Source of the DNA: Bacteroidales bacterium UBA1192
GTDB taxonomy: Bacteria > Bacteroidota > Bacteroidia > Bacteroidales > Bacteroidaceae
DNA length: 14,052 nucleotides
Direction: 5' to 3'
Assembly: GCA_002310175.1 (NCBI GenBank)
Contig: DBYG01000043.1
Location: 1 to 14,052, forward strand
Part shown: piece by piece, positions 5,857 through 13,495 of the stretch
How the letters are laid out: each line of letters opens with the position of its first letter
Position numbering within the stretch: position 1 is the stretch's first letter
Translations under genes and position numbers: made by a program
Notes under the pieces: generated by a model
The model's input: the letters and a program-made list of their open reading frames with translations, nothing else
The model's database searches: none
What the model was told of the DNA's origin: nothing

Positions 5857-7428
5857 ATGATGAAAGTACGTGGAAACGGATACTGTTACATTGTGACAGT
5901 GATGCTGGTTTATGTTGCTGCGCTCATGTCTTGCGGCGGCTCCAACGGCAGGCTGGCGGAGGTGGAGCGTCTGCTGGAGACTGACCCTGCGCGTGCTGAC
6001 TCGCTCCTCAGTACCGTTCCGATGCCTGACGGCAGGAAAGGACGGGCGCTGTACGCCATCCTGCGTACCCAGGCGGATTACAAGAACTACAAGGATATTC
6101 CCGATGACCGGCTTATACGTGAGGCCACAGACTATTACGGGAACCGCAAGAAGGACTATCATGCGGCTATGGCCTGGTACAGCCGTGGGTGCGTGCTGTC
6201 CCTTACCGATGATGACCTGGGAGCGATAAACGCCTATCTCACGGCCAAGGACCTGTTCCCGGACACACTGGTAAGGTATTATCTGATTTGTGAGCATAAT
6301 CTGGGCAAGCAGTATCTGCAGCGGCACATGTATGCTGAGGCGGGCCGTATGCTGAATGCCTGTCTTGAGAATACCCGCACAATGAAGGACTCCGTCACTA
6401 TGGCCTACTGCGAGTATAACCTGGCGCTGCTGGACCTGTATGAGAGGCGTTTCGAGAGGGCGGAGAGGGCGTTCCGTCGGCTGTCGGACAACAGGTTCCT
6501 ATCCCCGCTGCTGTGCACGGAGGCTTACCTGCAGCTGTCCAAGATACAGCTTCACCACTACGGGAACACCGATAGCGCGCTCAGTTATGTGAACCGCTAC
6601 ATAGACGGGGTGGATTTTGTGTCAGGAGCGGGTTACAGCATCAAGGCCGATGCTTTCTATGCCGCCGGACAGTATGATTCGGCTTATTTCTATTACCGCA
6701 AGTCACTGGGATGTGACCTGGAGCTGAGTACGGAGAGTAACAACTACAGCCGTCTGCCGGAGCTGTCGCTTAAGATGGGGCGTGATGATGAGGCTCTCTC
6801 TTACATGGAGCATTACAAGGATTGTCTGGTCCGGCAGAACGAGCGGTACGGGCAGGACTCGATAACGGTCATCCATCTGCGGCATAACCTTGAGGTGTAT
6901 GAGCTGCGCAGGAAGGAGGTGCGCAAGCGCTATATAATCATTACCTGCTCTACCATATTGATTGTGGGGCTGGGGCTGATACTGGCGTATCTGTATAATG
7001 AAACACGGCGCAGGCGCGAGTATGACCGTCTGCGTGACTCGATGGTGCGGCGCAGGATACAGAAGGATATAGGGATGGATAATCTGGAGGAGGCCCTCGT
7101 ATCGTCCCAGAGGGTGTTCCGGGACAGCTACGGCTACAACCTGCTGGCGGAGCTTGCTGCCGATGACCGCGAGCCTGCATATTCGGAACAGGCGGTCATA
7201 AGGCATGATATGGAGCTTTATTTCGAGAAGGTGATTGATATGATGAGGCGTGAGGCACCGTCGCTCTCGGACACCGAGATATCATACTGCATATACCGCT
7301 ATCTCGGGGTTGACTGGAGACTGGCCATGGGACTGGTGAACCGTTCGTCGAGTTATGCCGGCAGGCTCAAGCAGTATATCCAGAAGAAAATCCCGGCGGA
7401 ATGGATGAGACTTTTCTTCCAACAGTAG
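5857..7428 (+). CDS. TPR lipoprotein with transmembrane helix and HTH-like C-terminus (putative membrane-tethered regulator)
   Basis: A 523-aa protein. The signal segment ends in lipobox ALMSC (Cys26), followed by GGS with no acidic residues, so it is probably retained facing the periplasm. Residues about 35-330 are helical TPR-like repeats (e.g. AAMAWYSRG, AGQYDSAYFYYRKSL). A hydrophobic helix at 359-380 is followed by RRRR, placing the C-terminus in the cytoplasm. A basic helical linker leads to 469-511 (LSDTEISYCIYRYLGVDW..., RLKQYIQKKI), which resembles the LuxR-like HTH ending of Bacteroidales TPR regulators. The layout suggests periplasmic sensing and cytoplasmic DNA binding; this is inference, and the HTH is divergent. 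A GAGGGCGGA sequence lies just before the start, and ATG codons 1 and 2 are adjacent. The gene follows the surface genes with no obvious promoter in the 138-bp gap, so it is probably co-transcribed with them. Confidence 0.72.
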   Translation: MMKVRGNGYCYIVTVMLVYVAALMSCGGSNGRLAEVERLLETDPARADSLLSTVPMPDGRKGRALYAILRTQADYKNYKDIPDDRLIREATDYYGNRKKDYHAAMAWYSRGCVLSLTDDDLGAINAYLTAKDLFPDTLVRYYLICEHNLGKQYLQRHMYAEAGRMLNACLENTRTMKDSVTMAYCEYNLALLDLYERRFERAERAFRRLSDNRFLSPLLCTEAYLQLSKIQLHHYGNTDSALSYVNRYIDGVDFVSGAGYSIKADAFYAAGQYDSAYFYYRKSLGCDLELSTESNNYSRLPELSLKMGRDDEALSYMEHYKDCLVRQNERYGQDSITVIHLRHNLEVYELRRKEVRKRYIIITCSTILIVGLGLILAYLYNETRRRREYDRLRDSMVRRRIQKDIGMDNLEEALVSSQRVFRDSYGYNLLAELAADDREPAYSEQAVIRHDMELYFEKVIDMMRREAPSLSDTEISYCIYRYLGVDWRLAMGLVNRSSSYAGRLKQYIQKKIPAEWMRLFFQQ

Positions 7429-7460
7429 ATACAGTCCTTTTCCAGTGGAAAGAAAGCGGA

Positions 7461-7493
7461 GCACAGGAAGTTCAGTACAGTACCTTCCTGTGC
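7461..7493. terminator. Bidirectional hairpin between convergent genes
   Basis: GCACAGGAAG (7461-7470) and CTTCCTGTGC (7484-7493) form a perfect 10-bp stem with a 13-base loop. It lies between two converging genes and includes the last codons and stop (7472-7474) of the leftward CotH gene. Neither side has a long T-run; leftward it is followed by a pyrimidine-rich stretch (CTTTCTTT). It probably ends transcription in one or both directions or protects the 3' end of the CotH message. Confidence 0.6.
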
Positions 7494-10327
7494 CCGATTA
7501 TGTAAATGTGTCCGGGCTGAGGTACAGTGACCGGCTGGCCGAACAGGTTGTAGATGGTTTCATCGTTACGCTTCTCTGCAGTTATGCCCTTGACAGTGGT
7601 GATGACTGTCTCACGGTCTATGCTGTCAAACGTGTTGAGCTTGTTGGGCTTTTCCAGGCTGGGGCGGTTCATGACGTATGAGCTGTTACCGCCGTCAGGA
7701 TAGAGTCCTATGCTCTGATAACCTTCATGCGGACCGTAGCTCAGGGTGTCGGACCAGCTGAGGTCAGGCGCGGACAGCATTACTGTCCCGTTGCTTTTCT
7801 TGAGCTTGAAGGGGGCGTGCAGCGTGGACCTGGCGGTATCGGTGTCAGTATCATCACACCATACGGTCAGGAATCCGTGCGCGGGGATGAGAGAGCCCTC
7901 TGGAATGACATACTTGTCGGGGATGACAGTGTCATCAGAAATTAGGAATCCTCCTGCGTCAACCTCTTCCGATGTGGTGTTGTATATCTCAATCCAATCA
8001 GTTTTCCTGTAGTTGTCATTCATGTAGAGGCTGTTGTCTGCGCTGAGTTCATTGATACGCAAGGGGTGCTGTAACAGGGCTTGGGCAGAGTCCGGAACGA
8101 ATGTGGCCACAAGTGTCTGTGTGAAATTGTTCACGGTGTAGTCCGGAAGCCTTGACACAAGGAAACCTTCCTTGTCCCTCCAGGCCTCGAACTTGTAGCC
8201 GCTGGGGGCTTGGGCCTTGACTGTGGCGGGCATGAAGAGCTGCCCGTCAAAATGACCGGTGGGTATGGGCAGATCGTTGATGGTGAGCCTGGCGTCGGGG
8301 ATATTGGAGTAGATGGTTTTCCTGGCCTTCTTGACGTTGCTGAGCTTGGCGTATGACCAGCCGGAGAGCTGGGTTATCTTGCCGCTTATGTATGAGCTGG
8401 TTATGGCGTTGTTTATCTTGTTGGCGTCACTCATGGGGGATTCGTTGTAGAATGACATCTCCTGTTTGGCACGTGCGGCCAGTTCATCCACTATGGCCTT
8501 GCTGCGTTCCGGTTCAAAGACCGATCCGGCCACAATGGTGAAGCTGTCTATGAATATCTTCCTGAATGTGCTGTTCTTGAGCATATTGTGGATGAGTGTC
8601 ACCATGACTGTCTTGTAGCCGCCTCCATCGGCCGCACTGTAGTACTCCTCCGAATCGAAGAATGTGAAGGGATTGGTGCTGCCCGGGGTGTTATCGAATC
8701 CGAATGCGTAATCCAGGTCAAACATTATGAAACGGAAACGTCCGCCATCCGTCCTGTGGCGGAATGCCTTTACATTGTTGCGGGGCCAGTCCCAGTTGTA
8801 GAGAAAGAACTCTACAGCCAGATAATTGGCAAACTCCTCTATATCCACAAGCTCACATATCCTACTGTAGGATTCGGGATTACTGGCGTTCTTGGCCAGA
8901 GTGAACCATTCGTCCCATGCGTCACTTGTGCCTTTCACCTGTGCGTATCCTCCGTTGCCGAGCCTGTGGTCCACCTTGAAGAAATCCAGCTCATCCTCAT
9001 CATAACCGTAGTTGGCGAATGCGTAGTCCTTGTTGTTGGGCTCACGCAGGTTTATGACACCTTTATAAACGCCGTTTATATAATGGTGTACGGGCTGGTA
9101 TGACTGGCAGTCCAGGTTAAGGCCGGAGCGGAGTATGATCTCATGCAGGGCGGCATCCTGGAAACGGGTCTGGTTCTTGTTGCCGCCGTTGCGCATTTTA
9201 AGGGCCTTGTACTTGTTGTAGGGCTTGTCCTGAAAAGGTGTGAAGGGGAAGAATGTCTCGTACCCGAATTTCTTCTTGGCTTCCAGCTTGAAGGGACGCG
9301 GGTCATACGCGCGGCTGTAACGTCCTGAAGGACAGAGCTCCGCCTCTTGGTTTATGATCATCCGGCCCTGCTCGTCAATGATTTCCACATTGACGGGGCG
9401 GTCCCATTCGCGGTTCCAGTTGCACAGGTCCTCCTGTCCGTTGCCGGACTTGCCGTTGGGGCCTTTTGCCCACAGACCATACTCTGTGCTGTAAAGGTTG
9501 TCATTGGCGGTTACGATGGATACTACTGGAATCTTGTAGTCATTGGTGGTCTTGATATAGGAGCGGGTAACCACCTGACTGGGCAGATATCCGTCCCGGT
9601 AGAGCCTGAAGCGTATCACCTTGGTGGAGAGAACTGTGTGGGTACCTTCACATATCTTGGATGACGGATTGTCAGGAGTGGGCGTGGTACCGTTTAGTGT
9701 ATAGTATAATACGGCACCTTCAGGGATCTCAATGTTTATGCTGAATTTGGTGCTGAAGAGATGCGAGTCAGTATCCACCACAGGCGGGTCAAGCTGCTCC
9801 GATGCAAACAGGCTTGTGGCATTGGTGGTCTCAGGAGTGGGATAGCCTGTATAGCTCCAGTCCTCACCCCCGTCCTCAGTGCGGGCCCAGCTGATGCGGG
9901 GCAGAGATTGCGGATACCATACCTCGGAAACAGGATTGCCTTCTGTATCGGACAGTGTTATGCTGCCGCCTTCATTCCTGAGACTGAAATCAAGCTGGTC
10001 AAGGCAGTAGTCATCCACATGACCCATCCAGAGATTGAGGAACCCGTGGGCCGGAACGATGCGTTTGCGGCTGCCTAACGGAAATTGCTGCAGGTCAGCA
10101 GGGTCATCGCTCAGGTACCAGCCGCTTATGTTGATGTCGGCATCTGTGGGGTTGAACAGCTCTATCCAGCTTCCGTAGTTCAGTGACGGGTCCAGGAACA
10201 TGTCTATATTGGCCGTCATGATCTCGTTTATGACCAAAGCCGGCTCCACGGGGGAATCGGCTTTGGCGTTATTGGCGGCAAGAAGAGCGGCTACCGCTGT
10301 GAGCAACCGTATGGACTGTCTCTTCAT
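7472..10327 (-). CDS. Secreted CotH-kinase family protein with two lamin-tail domains
   Basis: A 951-aa protein with signal peptide at 1-23. Domain order by motif: lamin-tail domain about 30-165 (INEIMTAN, WIELFNP, ISGWYLSDD); chitobiase-like beta domain about 180-262 (VLYYTLNGTTPTP); CotH kinase-like domain about 265-625; a repeat-like beta segment about 695-747 (GYKFEAWRDKEG); second lamin-tail domain about 755-895 (INELSADN, WIEIYNT, GGFLISDD); and a C-terminal tail IYNLFGQPV...IYIIGHRKVL. Key CotH positions are present: KMRNGGN (378-383), Asp513 and Asn517-518 in NWDWPRNN, and Asp537/Asp539 in FDLDYAFG, the likely catalytic and metal-binding acids. CotH of Bacillus is a spore-coat protein kinase; the target here is unknown and probably extracellular. 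It starts 12 nt after the rny stop, without a Shine-Dalgarno sequence, so it is probably co-transcribed with rny. Confidence 0.88.
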   Translation of the reverse strand: MKRQSIRLLTAVAALLAANNAKADSPVEPALVINEIMTANIDMFLDPSLNYGSWIELFNPTDADINISGWYLSDDPADLQQFPLGSRKRIVPAHGFLNLWMGHVDDYCLDQLDFSLRNEGGSITLSDTEGNPVSEVWYPQSLPRISWARTEDGGEDWSYTGYPTPETTNATSLFASEQLDPPVVDTDSHLFSTKFSINIEIPEGAVLYYTLNGTTPTPDNPSSKICEGTHTVLSTKVIRFRLYRDGYLPSQVVTRSYIKTTNDYKIPVVSIVTANDNLYSTEYGLWAKGPNGKSGNGQEDLCNWNREWDRPVNVEIIDEQGRMIINQEAELCPSGRYSRAYDPRPFKLEAKKKFGYETFFPFTPFQDKPYNKYKALKMRNGGNKNQTRFQDAALHEIILRSGLNLDCQSYQPVHHYINGVYKGVINLREPNNKDYAFANYGYDEDELDFFKVDHRLGNGGYAQVKGTSDAWDEWFTLAKNASNPESYSRICELVDIEEFANYLAVEFFLYNWDWPRNNVKAFRHRTDGGRFRFIMFDLDYAFGFDNTPGSTNPFTFFDSEEYYSAADGGGYKTVMVTLIHNMLKNSTFRKIFIDSFTIVAGSVFEPERSKAIVDELAARAKQEMSFYNESPMSDANKINNAITSSYISGKITQLSGWSYAKLSNVKKARKTIYSNIPDARLTINDLPIPTGHFDGQLFMPATVKAQAPSGYKFEAWRDKEGFLVSRLPDYTVNNFTQTLVATFVPDSAQALLQHPLRINELSADNSLYMNDNYRKTDWIEIYNTTSEEVDAGGFLISDDTVIPDKYVIPEGSLIPAHGFLTVWCDDTDTDTARSTLHAPFKLKKSNGTVMLSAPDLSWSDTLSYGPHEGYQSIGLYPDGGNSSYVMNRPSLEKPNKLNTFDSIDRETVITTVKGITAEKRNDETIYNLFGQPVTVPQPGHIYIIGHRKVLY

Positions 10328-10339
10328 TCCATTAATGTT

Positions 10340-11869
10340 TTATCGTGCGTAATTGACCGCGCGGGTTTCACGTATTACCGTTATCTTGACCTGACCGGGA
10401 TAGGTCATCTCATTCTGTATCTTTTGAGCTATCTCGGCAGAGAGCTGCTCTGTCTGCTTGTCATCAATCTTGTCCGCCCCCACAATCACGCGCAGCTCAC
10501 GGCCGGCCTGTATGGCGTAGGTCTTGGTTACACCGGGATAGGAGAGGGCTATCTTCTCAAGGTCGTTCAAACGTTTGATGTAGGCCTCCACAATCTCGCG
10601 GCGGGCTCCCGGACGGGCTCCTGAGATGGCGTCACATATCTGTACTATGGGAGCTATGAGGCTGGTCATCTCTATCTCGTCATGATGGGCACCTATGGCG
10701 TTGCAGATGTCTGGTTTCTCCTTGTAGCGCTCGGCTATGTGCATTCCGTATTCGGCATGTGCCATCTCAGTCTCCTCATCGGGCACCTTGCCTATGTCAT
10801 GCAGCAGTCCCGCGCGTTTGGCCTTCTTGGGGTTGAGTCCCAGTTCCGATGCCATAACGGCGCACAGGTTGGCGGTTTCACGGGCATGCTGGAGCAGGTT
10901 CTGGCCGTATGATGAGCGGTACTTCATCTTGCCAATGATGCGTATGAGCTCCGGATGCAGGCCATGTATGCCCAGATCAATGGTGGTGCGCTTTCCGGTC
11001 TCTATGATCTCATCCTCCACCTGCTTGCGGACTTTGGTCACCACTTCCTCAATGCGTGCGGGGTGGATGCGGCCGTCGGCCACAAGCTGGTGCAGTGCGA
11101 GGCGGGCAATCTCACGACGTACAGGGTCAAATGCGGAGATGACGATAGCCTCAGGGGTGTCATCCACCACTATCTCAACGCCACAGGCAGACTCAAGCGC
11201 GCGGATGTTACGGCCCTCGCGTCCTATGATGCGGCCTTTCATCTCATCATTCTCTATGTGGAACACCGATACGGAGTTCTCAATGGCTGTCTCAGTGCCT
11301 ATACGCTGGATGGTCTGGATGACTATCTTCTTGGCCTCCTTGTTGGCGGTCATCTTGGCGTCATCCATGATGTCATTGATGTATGATGCGGCCTCAGTCT
11401 TGGCCTCCTCCTTAAGTGATTCGATAAGCCGGTTCTTGGCATCATCAGCGGAGAGTCCGCTTATCATCTCGAGTTTCTCGCGTTCCTGGTGCTGGAGTTT
11501 TTCAAGTTCCTCTTTCTTGTCATTGAGCAGTGAGAGCTGTACCTCCAGATTGTCACGTACAGCATCCGCTTCCTGATGCTTGCGCTGGAGGTCCTCATGA
11601 CGCTGGTTGAGCTGCATCTCTTTCTGGCGCAGGCGGTTCTCGTTCTGCTGCAGTTTCTGGTCACGCTGCTGCACCTCTTTCTCAAGCTCGGCTTTCTTGT
11701 TAAGGAATTTCTCCTTCACTTCAAGAAGTTTGTCACGCTTGATGGCTTCGGCCTGACTTTCCGCCTCCTGCAGGCGGGCTTGCACTCTCTTGTTAAGTTT
11801 GCTGTTGGACAGGAACCAGGCGATGACTGCACCTGCCACGAGTCCGATAAACAGAAATATGTATTCCAT
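10340..11869 (-). CDS. rny: Ribonuclease Y
   Basis: A 509-aa endoribonuclease that starts mRNA decay at the inner membrane. The architecture is complete: an N-terminal membrane helix (about 3-20), a long charged coiled coil (about 25-160), a KH RNA-binding domain with the GRIIGREGRNIRA loop (212-224), and an HD domain with His328, His357-Asp358 (LLHDIGK), His395/396 and Asp413 (ICDAISGARPGARRE). The ending AVNYAR is typical of the family. The start at 11869 is the one that gives the membrane helix; a GGGAGA sequence about 10 bases before it may be the ribosome site, and an out-of-frame ATG lies 10 bases upstream. It sits downstream of zapA and the structured RNA at 11884-11995 and directly upstream of the CotH gene. 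Confidence 0.97.
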   Translation of the reverse strand: MEYIFLFIGLVAGAVIAWFLSNSKLNKRVQARLQEAESQAEAIKRDKLLEVKEKFLNKKAELEKEVQQRDQKLQQNENRLRQKEMQLNQRHEDLQRKHQEADAVRDNLEVQLSLLNDKKEELEKLQHQEREKLEMISGLSADDAKNRLIESLKEEAKTEAASYINDIMDDAKMTANKEAKKIVIQTIQRIGTETAIENSVSVFHIENDEMKGRIIGREGRNIRALESACGVEIVVDDTPEAIVISAFDPVRREIARLALHQLVADGRIHPARIEEVVTKVRKQVEDEIIETGKRTTIDLGIHGLHPELIRIIGKMKYRSSYGQNLLQHARETANLCAVMASELGLNPKKAKRAGLLHDIGKVPDEETEMAHAEYGMHIAERYKEKPDICNAIGAHHDEIEMTSLIAPIVQICDAISGARPGARREIVEAYIKRLNDLEKIALSYPGVTKTYAIQAGRELRVIVGADKIDDKQTEQLSAEIAQKIQNEMTYPGQVKITVIRETRAVNYAR

Positions 11870-11883
11870 ATTGTGTCATGTTC

Positions 11884-11995
11884 TCCCGTATATGTATATA
11901 ATAAAACGCACTTCCCTGATACGGAGAGGCTGGGAGGCCACCTTTCCTTCAGAATAAGTGCGCGGAATAACCTTAACCCTGATGTATGTCCGGGA
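11884..11995 (-). ncRNA. ssrS: Candidate 6S RNA (6S-Flavo-like) between zapA and rny
   Basis: The leftward strand of this gap folds into a long nested hairpin. An outer stem pairs TCCCG (11991-11995) with CGGGA (11884-11888). After a large AU-rich bubble, CGCACTT (11956-11962) pairs with AAGTGCG (11907-11913), then CTGA with TCAG, GGAAAGG with CCTCTCC (one A-C mismatch), and a small UGG/CCA tip. A closing stem, a large central bubble and a terminal stem of about 110 nt suit the shorter 6S RNA of Bacteroidetes, and location next to zapA is typical of 6S genes. 6S RNA mimics an open promoter and holds housekeeping RNA polymerase in stationary phase. The alternative is a leader structure of rny or a zapA terminator: the inner stem is followed by TTTTATT, and the outer stem covers the rny GGGAGA site. 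Identification rests on context and fold, not sequence match. Confidence 0.5.
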
Positions 11996-12310
11996 TCATT
12001 CGGGCCGTTGCACCGGCTCCGGTTCACTGCTCAGGAACGATTCCAGCTGTTCGTCAAGCTGACGTATCTTGTCCCTGTAGGGTGTCGTGTCATTGAAACT
12101 TTCCCACATGATGTTCACCATCGAAATATGGATGGCGGCCATGACATAGTATTTTTCATCGCTCAGCTGCGGGTAACGCTCGCGATACCTGTTGAGCTTA
12201 TCATTGATACGACGGGCGGCCTCACGGTACATGTACTCGTCCTTCCTCTTTATCTTGAGCGGATAATAGAGACCGCCTACCCTGAGTTTTATCTCAAACA
12301 AATCATCCAT
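11996..12310 (-). CDS. zapA: Cell division protein ZapA
   Basis: A 104-aa protein of normal ZapA length. The N-terminal part (IKLRVGGLYYPLKIKRKDE, then YMYREAARRINDKL) matches the ZapA globular domain, and the C-terminal half is helical (RDKIRQLDEQLESFL) for the tetramer coiled coil. ZapA binds FtsZ and bundles its filaments at the division site. It begins 11 bp after the stop of the coiled-coil gene upstream, so the two form an operon from the promoter at 12643-12673. The candidate 6S RNA begins at the base directly after its stop codon. Confidence 0.9.
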   Translation of the reverse strand: MDDLFEIKLRVGGLYYPLKIKRKDEYMYREAARRINDKLNRYRERYPQLSDEKYYVMAAIHISMVNIMWESFNDTTPYRDKIRQLDEQLESFLSSEPEPVQRPE

Positions 12311-12321
12311 AGATTATCGGT

Positions 12322-12615
12322 TCAGATATTCAATAATTCTATGCAATGGTCAATCTCACGCACCAGTCCGGATACCCTGCGTTTTGTGGCGTCAATGTCA
12401 TGCCCTGAAACCTCGAGCACCTTGGACTGTTTAAGATTCAGGTATGATTCCCTGAGGGAGGAGAGCTCCTCTCTCAACTGCCGGATCTCCCCGTTCCTGG
12501 CCTCAATCTCTTGGACAAGCTGGGAGTTCCTGAGCTTGATGTCATTGTAGAGGTCCATCAGTTTCCTGATCTTAACCTCGAACTGTTCTATCAGTTTGGA
12601 ATCATCGTCAGTCAT
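12322..12615 (-). CDS. Small coiled-coil protein, ZapB-like, upstream of zapA
   Basis: A 97-aa soluble protein. Residues about 5-65 are a continuous heptad-rich coiled coil (LIEQFEVKIRKLMDLYND, EIRQLREELSSLRESY), followed by a short basic segment and RVSGLVREIDHCIELLNI at the end. It resembles in size and pattern the ZapB-like coiled-coil proteins encoded next to zapA; ZapB links ZapA/FtsZ to other division factors. Coiled coils are easily confused, so the assignment rests mainly on position. It is the first gene after the well-formed promoter at 12643-12673, with a short leader of about 20 nt. Confidence 0.7.
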   Translation of the reverse strand: MTDDDSKLIEQFEVKIRKLMDLYNDIKLRNSQLVQEIEARNGEIRQLREELSSLRESYLNLKQSKVLEVSGHDIDATKRRVSGLVREIDHCIELLNI

Positions 12616-12642
12616 AACGGCCGGCCCTGAATTTTGCTTTTA

Positions 12643-12673
12643 CAAAGGTAAGGAAAAAAACGTTTATCATCAA
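12643..12673 (-). promoter_or_regulatory. Bacteroidetes housekeeping promoter of the zapB-like/zapA operon
   Basis: On the minus strand TTG (12671-12673) is followed after 20 bases by TACCTTTG (12643-12650), matching the Bacteroidetes -33 TTG and -7 TAnnTTTG elements at the usual spacing. Transcription should start near 12636-12638, giving a leader of about 20 nt before the ATG at 12615. It may also carry zapA, the structured RNA, rny and the CotH gene. Confidence 0.8.
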
Positions 12674-12716
12674 GAATAGACCTTTTTTTATAAGGTGTAT
12701 TTCCTGACGATACGGT

Positions 12717-13364
12717 TTATCCTCTCTTTCTGAGCATCTCGCGGGCTGCCTCAAGGTCCTCCTTCCTGCGGGGCTCTTTCTTGGCCAGGGTGATCATCCT
12801 GAATGCGTACTCTGTCATCCAATCCTCAGTCAGGCCAAGGTGCTGCTGGTACTGGCGTATGTTATAGACAGTCTTGTAACTGGCCTCGTCCTTCCAGCTG
12901 TTGTTGGTCATGATCTTGTGAACGGCGTCACTGGTCATGGTCCTGAGGGCGTTCTTGAGGAAACGCGGGACGCGGAACCTCCATTTGAGTATGGTGCCCA
13001 CCTGCATCATCAGGTCAGAGCTGAATCCCTGGAACTGGAACATGAAGGGTTGGAGCATGTTCACGTTACGGCAGTTCTTGCGTATGCATGTGTCCAGTTC
13101 CTTGAAGAACAAGTCAGAGAGCTCGTACATCTGGGAAAGCATCTTCCTGCAGCGGGCCTTCTCGGCTATACCGAGCTTGTTGCCCTGGGTCTGTATCTTG
13201 AGTCCTCTCTTGAATGTGGCCAGGTCCGGAAGCATATTTATGTTGGTTATACCCATGTTTCCGGCTATTTCAGATTGCATATAGACGCGTATGAGAGTCA
13301 TGAAATCTTCAAGACCACCTATATTCTGAGGCTCATCACTTTTATTCCTGTTAAATAAACCCAT
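12717..13364 (-). CDS. Conserved Bacteroidales protein of unknown function (215 aa)
   Basis: A 215-aa soluble protein, rich in basic residues and helices, without signal peptide or membrane segment. It resembles a family of about this length that I know only from Bacteroides and relatives; recurring features are MGLF at the start, GLEDFMTL, MGITNINMLPD, KIQTQGNKLGI, FQGFSSDLMM and the end LAKKEPRR. No catalytic motif is evident and no function is known to me. It lies divergent from gapA across a 131-bp gap and 101 bp upstream of the zapB-like gene, which has its own promoter. A TACTTTCG on the minus strand (13411-13418) may be its -7 box. Confidence 0.85.
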   Translation of the reverse strand: MGLFNRNKSDEPQNIGGLEDFMTLIRVYMQSEIAGNMGITNINMLPDLATFKRGLKIQTQGNKLGIAEKARCRKMLSQMYELSDLFFKELDTCIRKNCRNVNMLQPFMFQFQGFSSDLMMQVGTILKWRFRVPRFLKNALRTMTSDAVHKIMTNNSWKDEASYKTVYNIRQYQQHLGLTEDWMTEYAFRMITLAKKEPRRKEDLEAAREMLRKRG

Positions 13365-13392
13365 GATTTCTCTTAAACTGTTTTAACCTTTA

Positions 13393-13438
13393 TACTTTTG
13401 AAATTGTGCGCGAAAGTAAAAAGAAATTCTTAATTTTG
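13393..13438 (+). promoter_or_regulatory. gapA promoter region with two -7 box candidates
   Basis: TAATTTTG (13431-13438) and TACTTTTG (13393-13400) both match TAnnTTTG. The nearer one would give a leader of roughly 50 nt before the gapA ATG; a TTG at 13404-13406 lies 24 bases upstream of it, a little wide for the usual spacing. The minus-strand TACTTTCG (13411-13418) between them means this short gap probably serves both divergent genes with overlapping promoters. Confidence 0.6.
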
Positions 13439-13495
13439 CGCCGTTTTTAAGGAGAAAGAGAATTTCAATATATCAAACAACCTAAATCAAACACA

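Noticed and set aside
10737..11576. Rightward 279-aa open frame inside rny
   Set aside because: Serine/arginine-rich translation typical of an antisense shadow; rny on the other strand is complete and unmistakable.
11576..12550. Rightward 324-aa open frame across rny, zapA and the zapB-like gene
   Set aside because: It crosses three well-supported leftward genes and the structured RNA, and shows no domain or signal.
12680..12696. ACCTT/AAGGT hairpin as terminator of the 215-aa gene
   Set aside because: The stem is only 5 bp and no T-run follows on the leftward strand.
12840..13358. Rightward 172-aa open frame opposite the conserved 215-aa gene
   Set aside because: The leftward frame has the features of a known Bacteroidales family; the rightward one is His/Leu/Val-rich shadow sequence.
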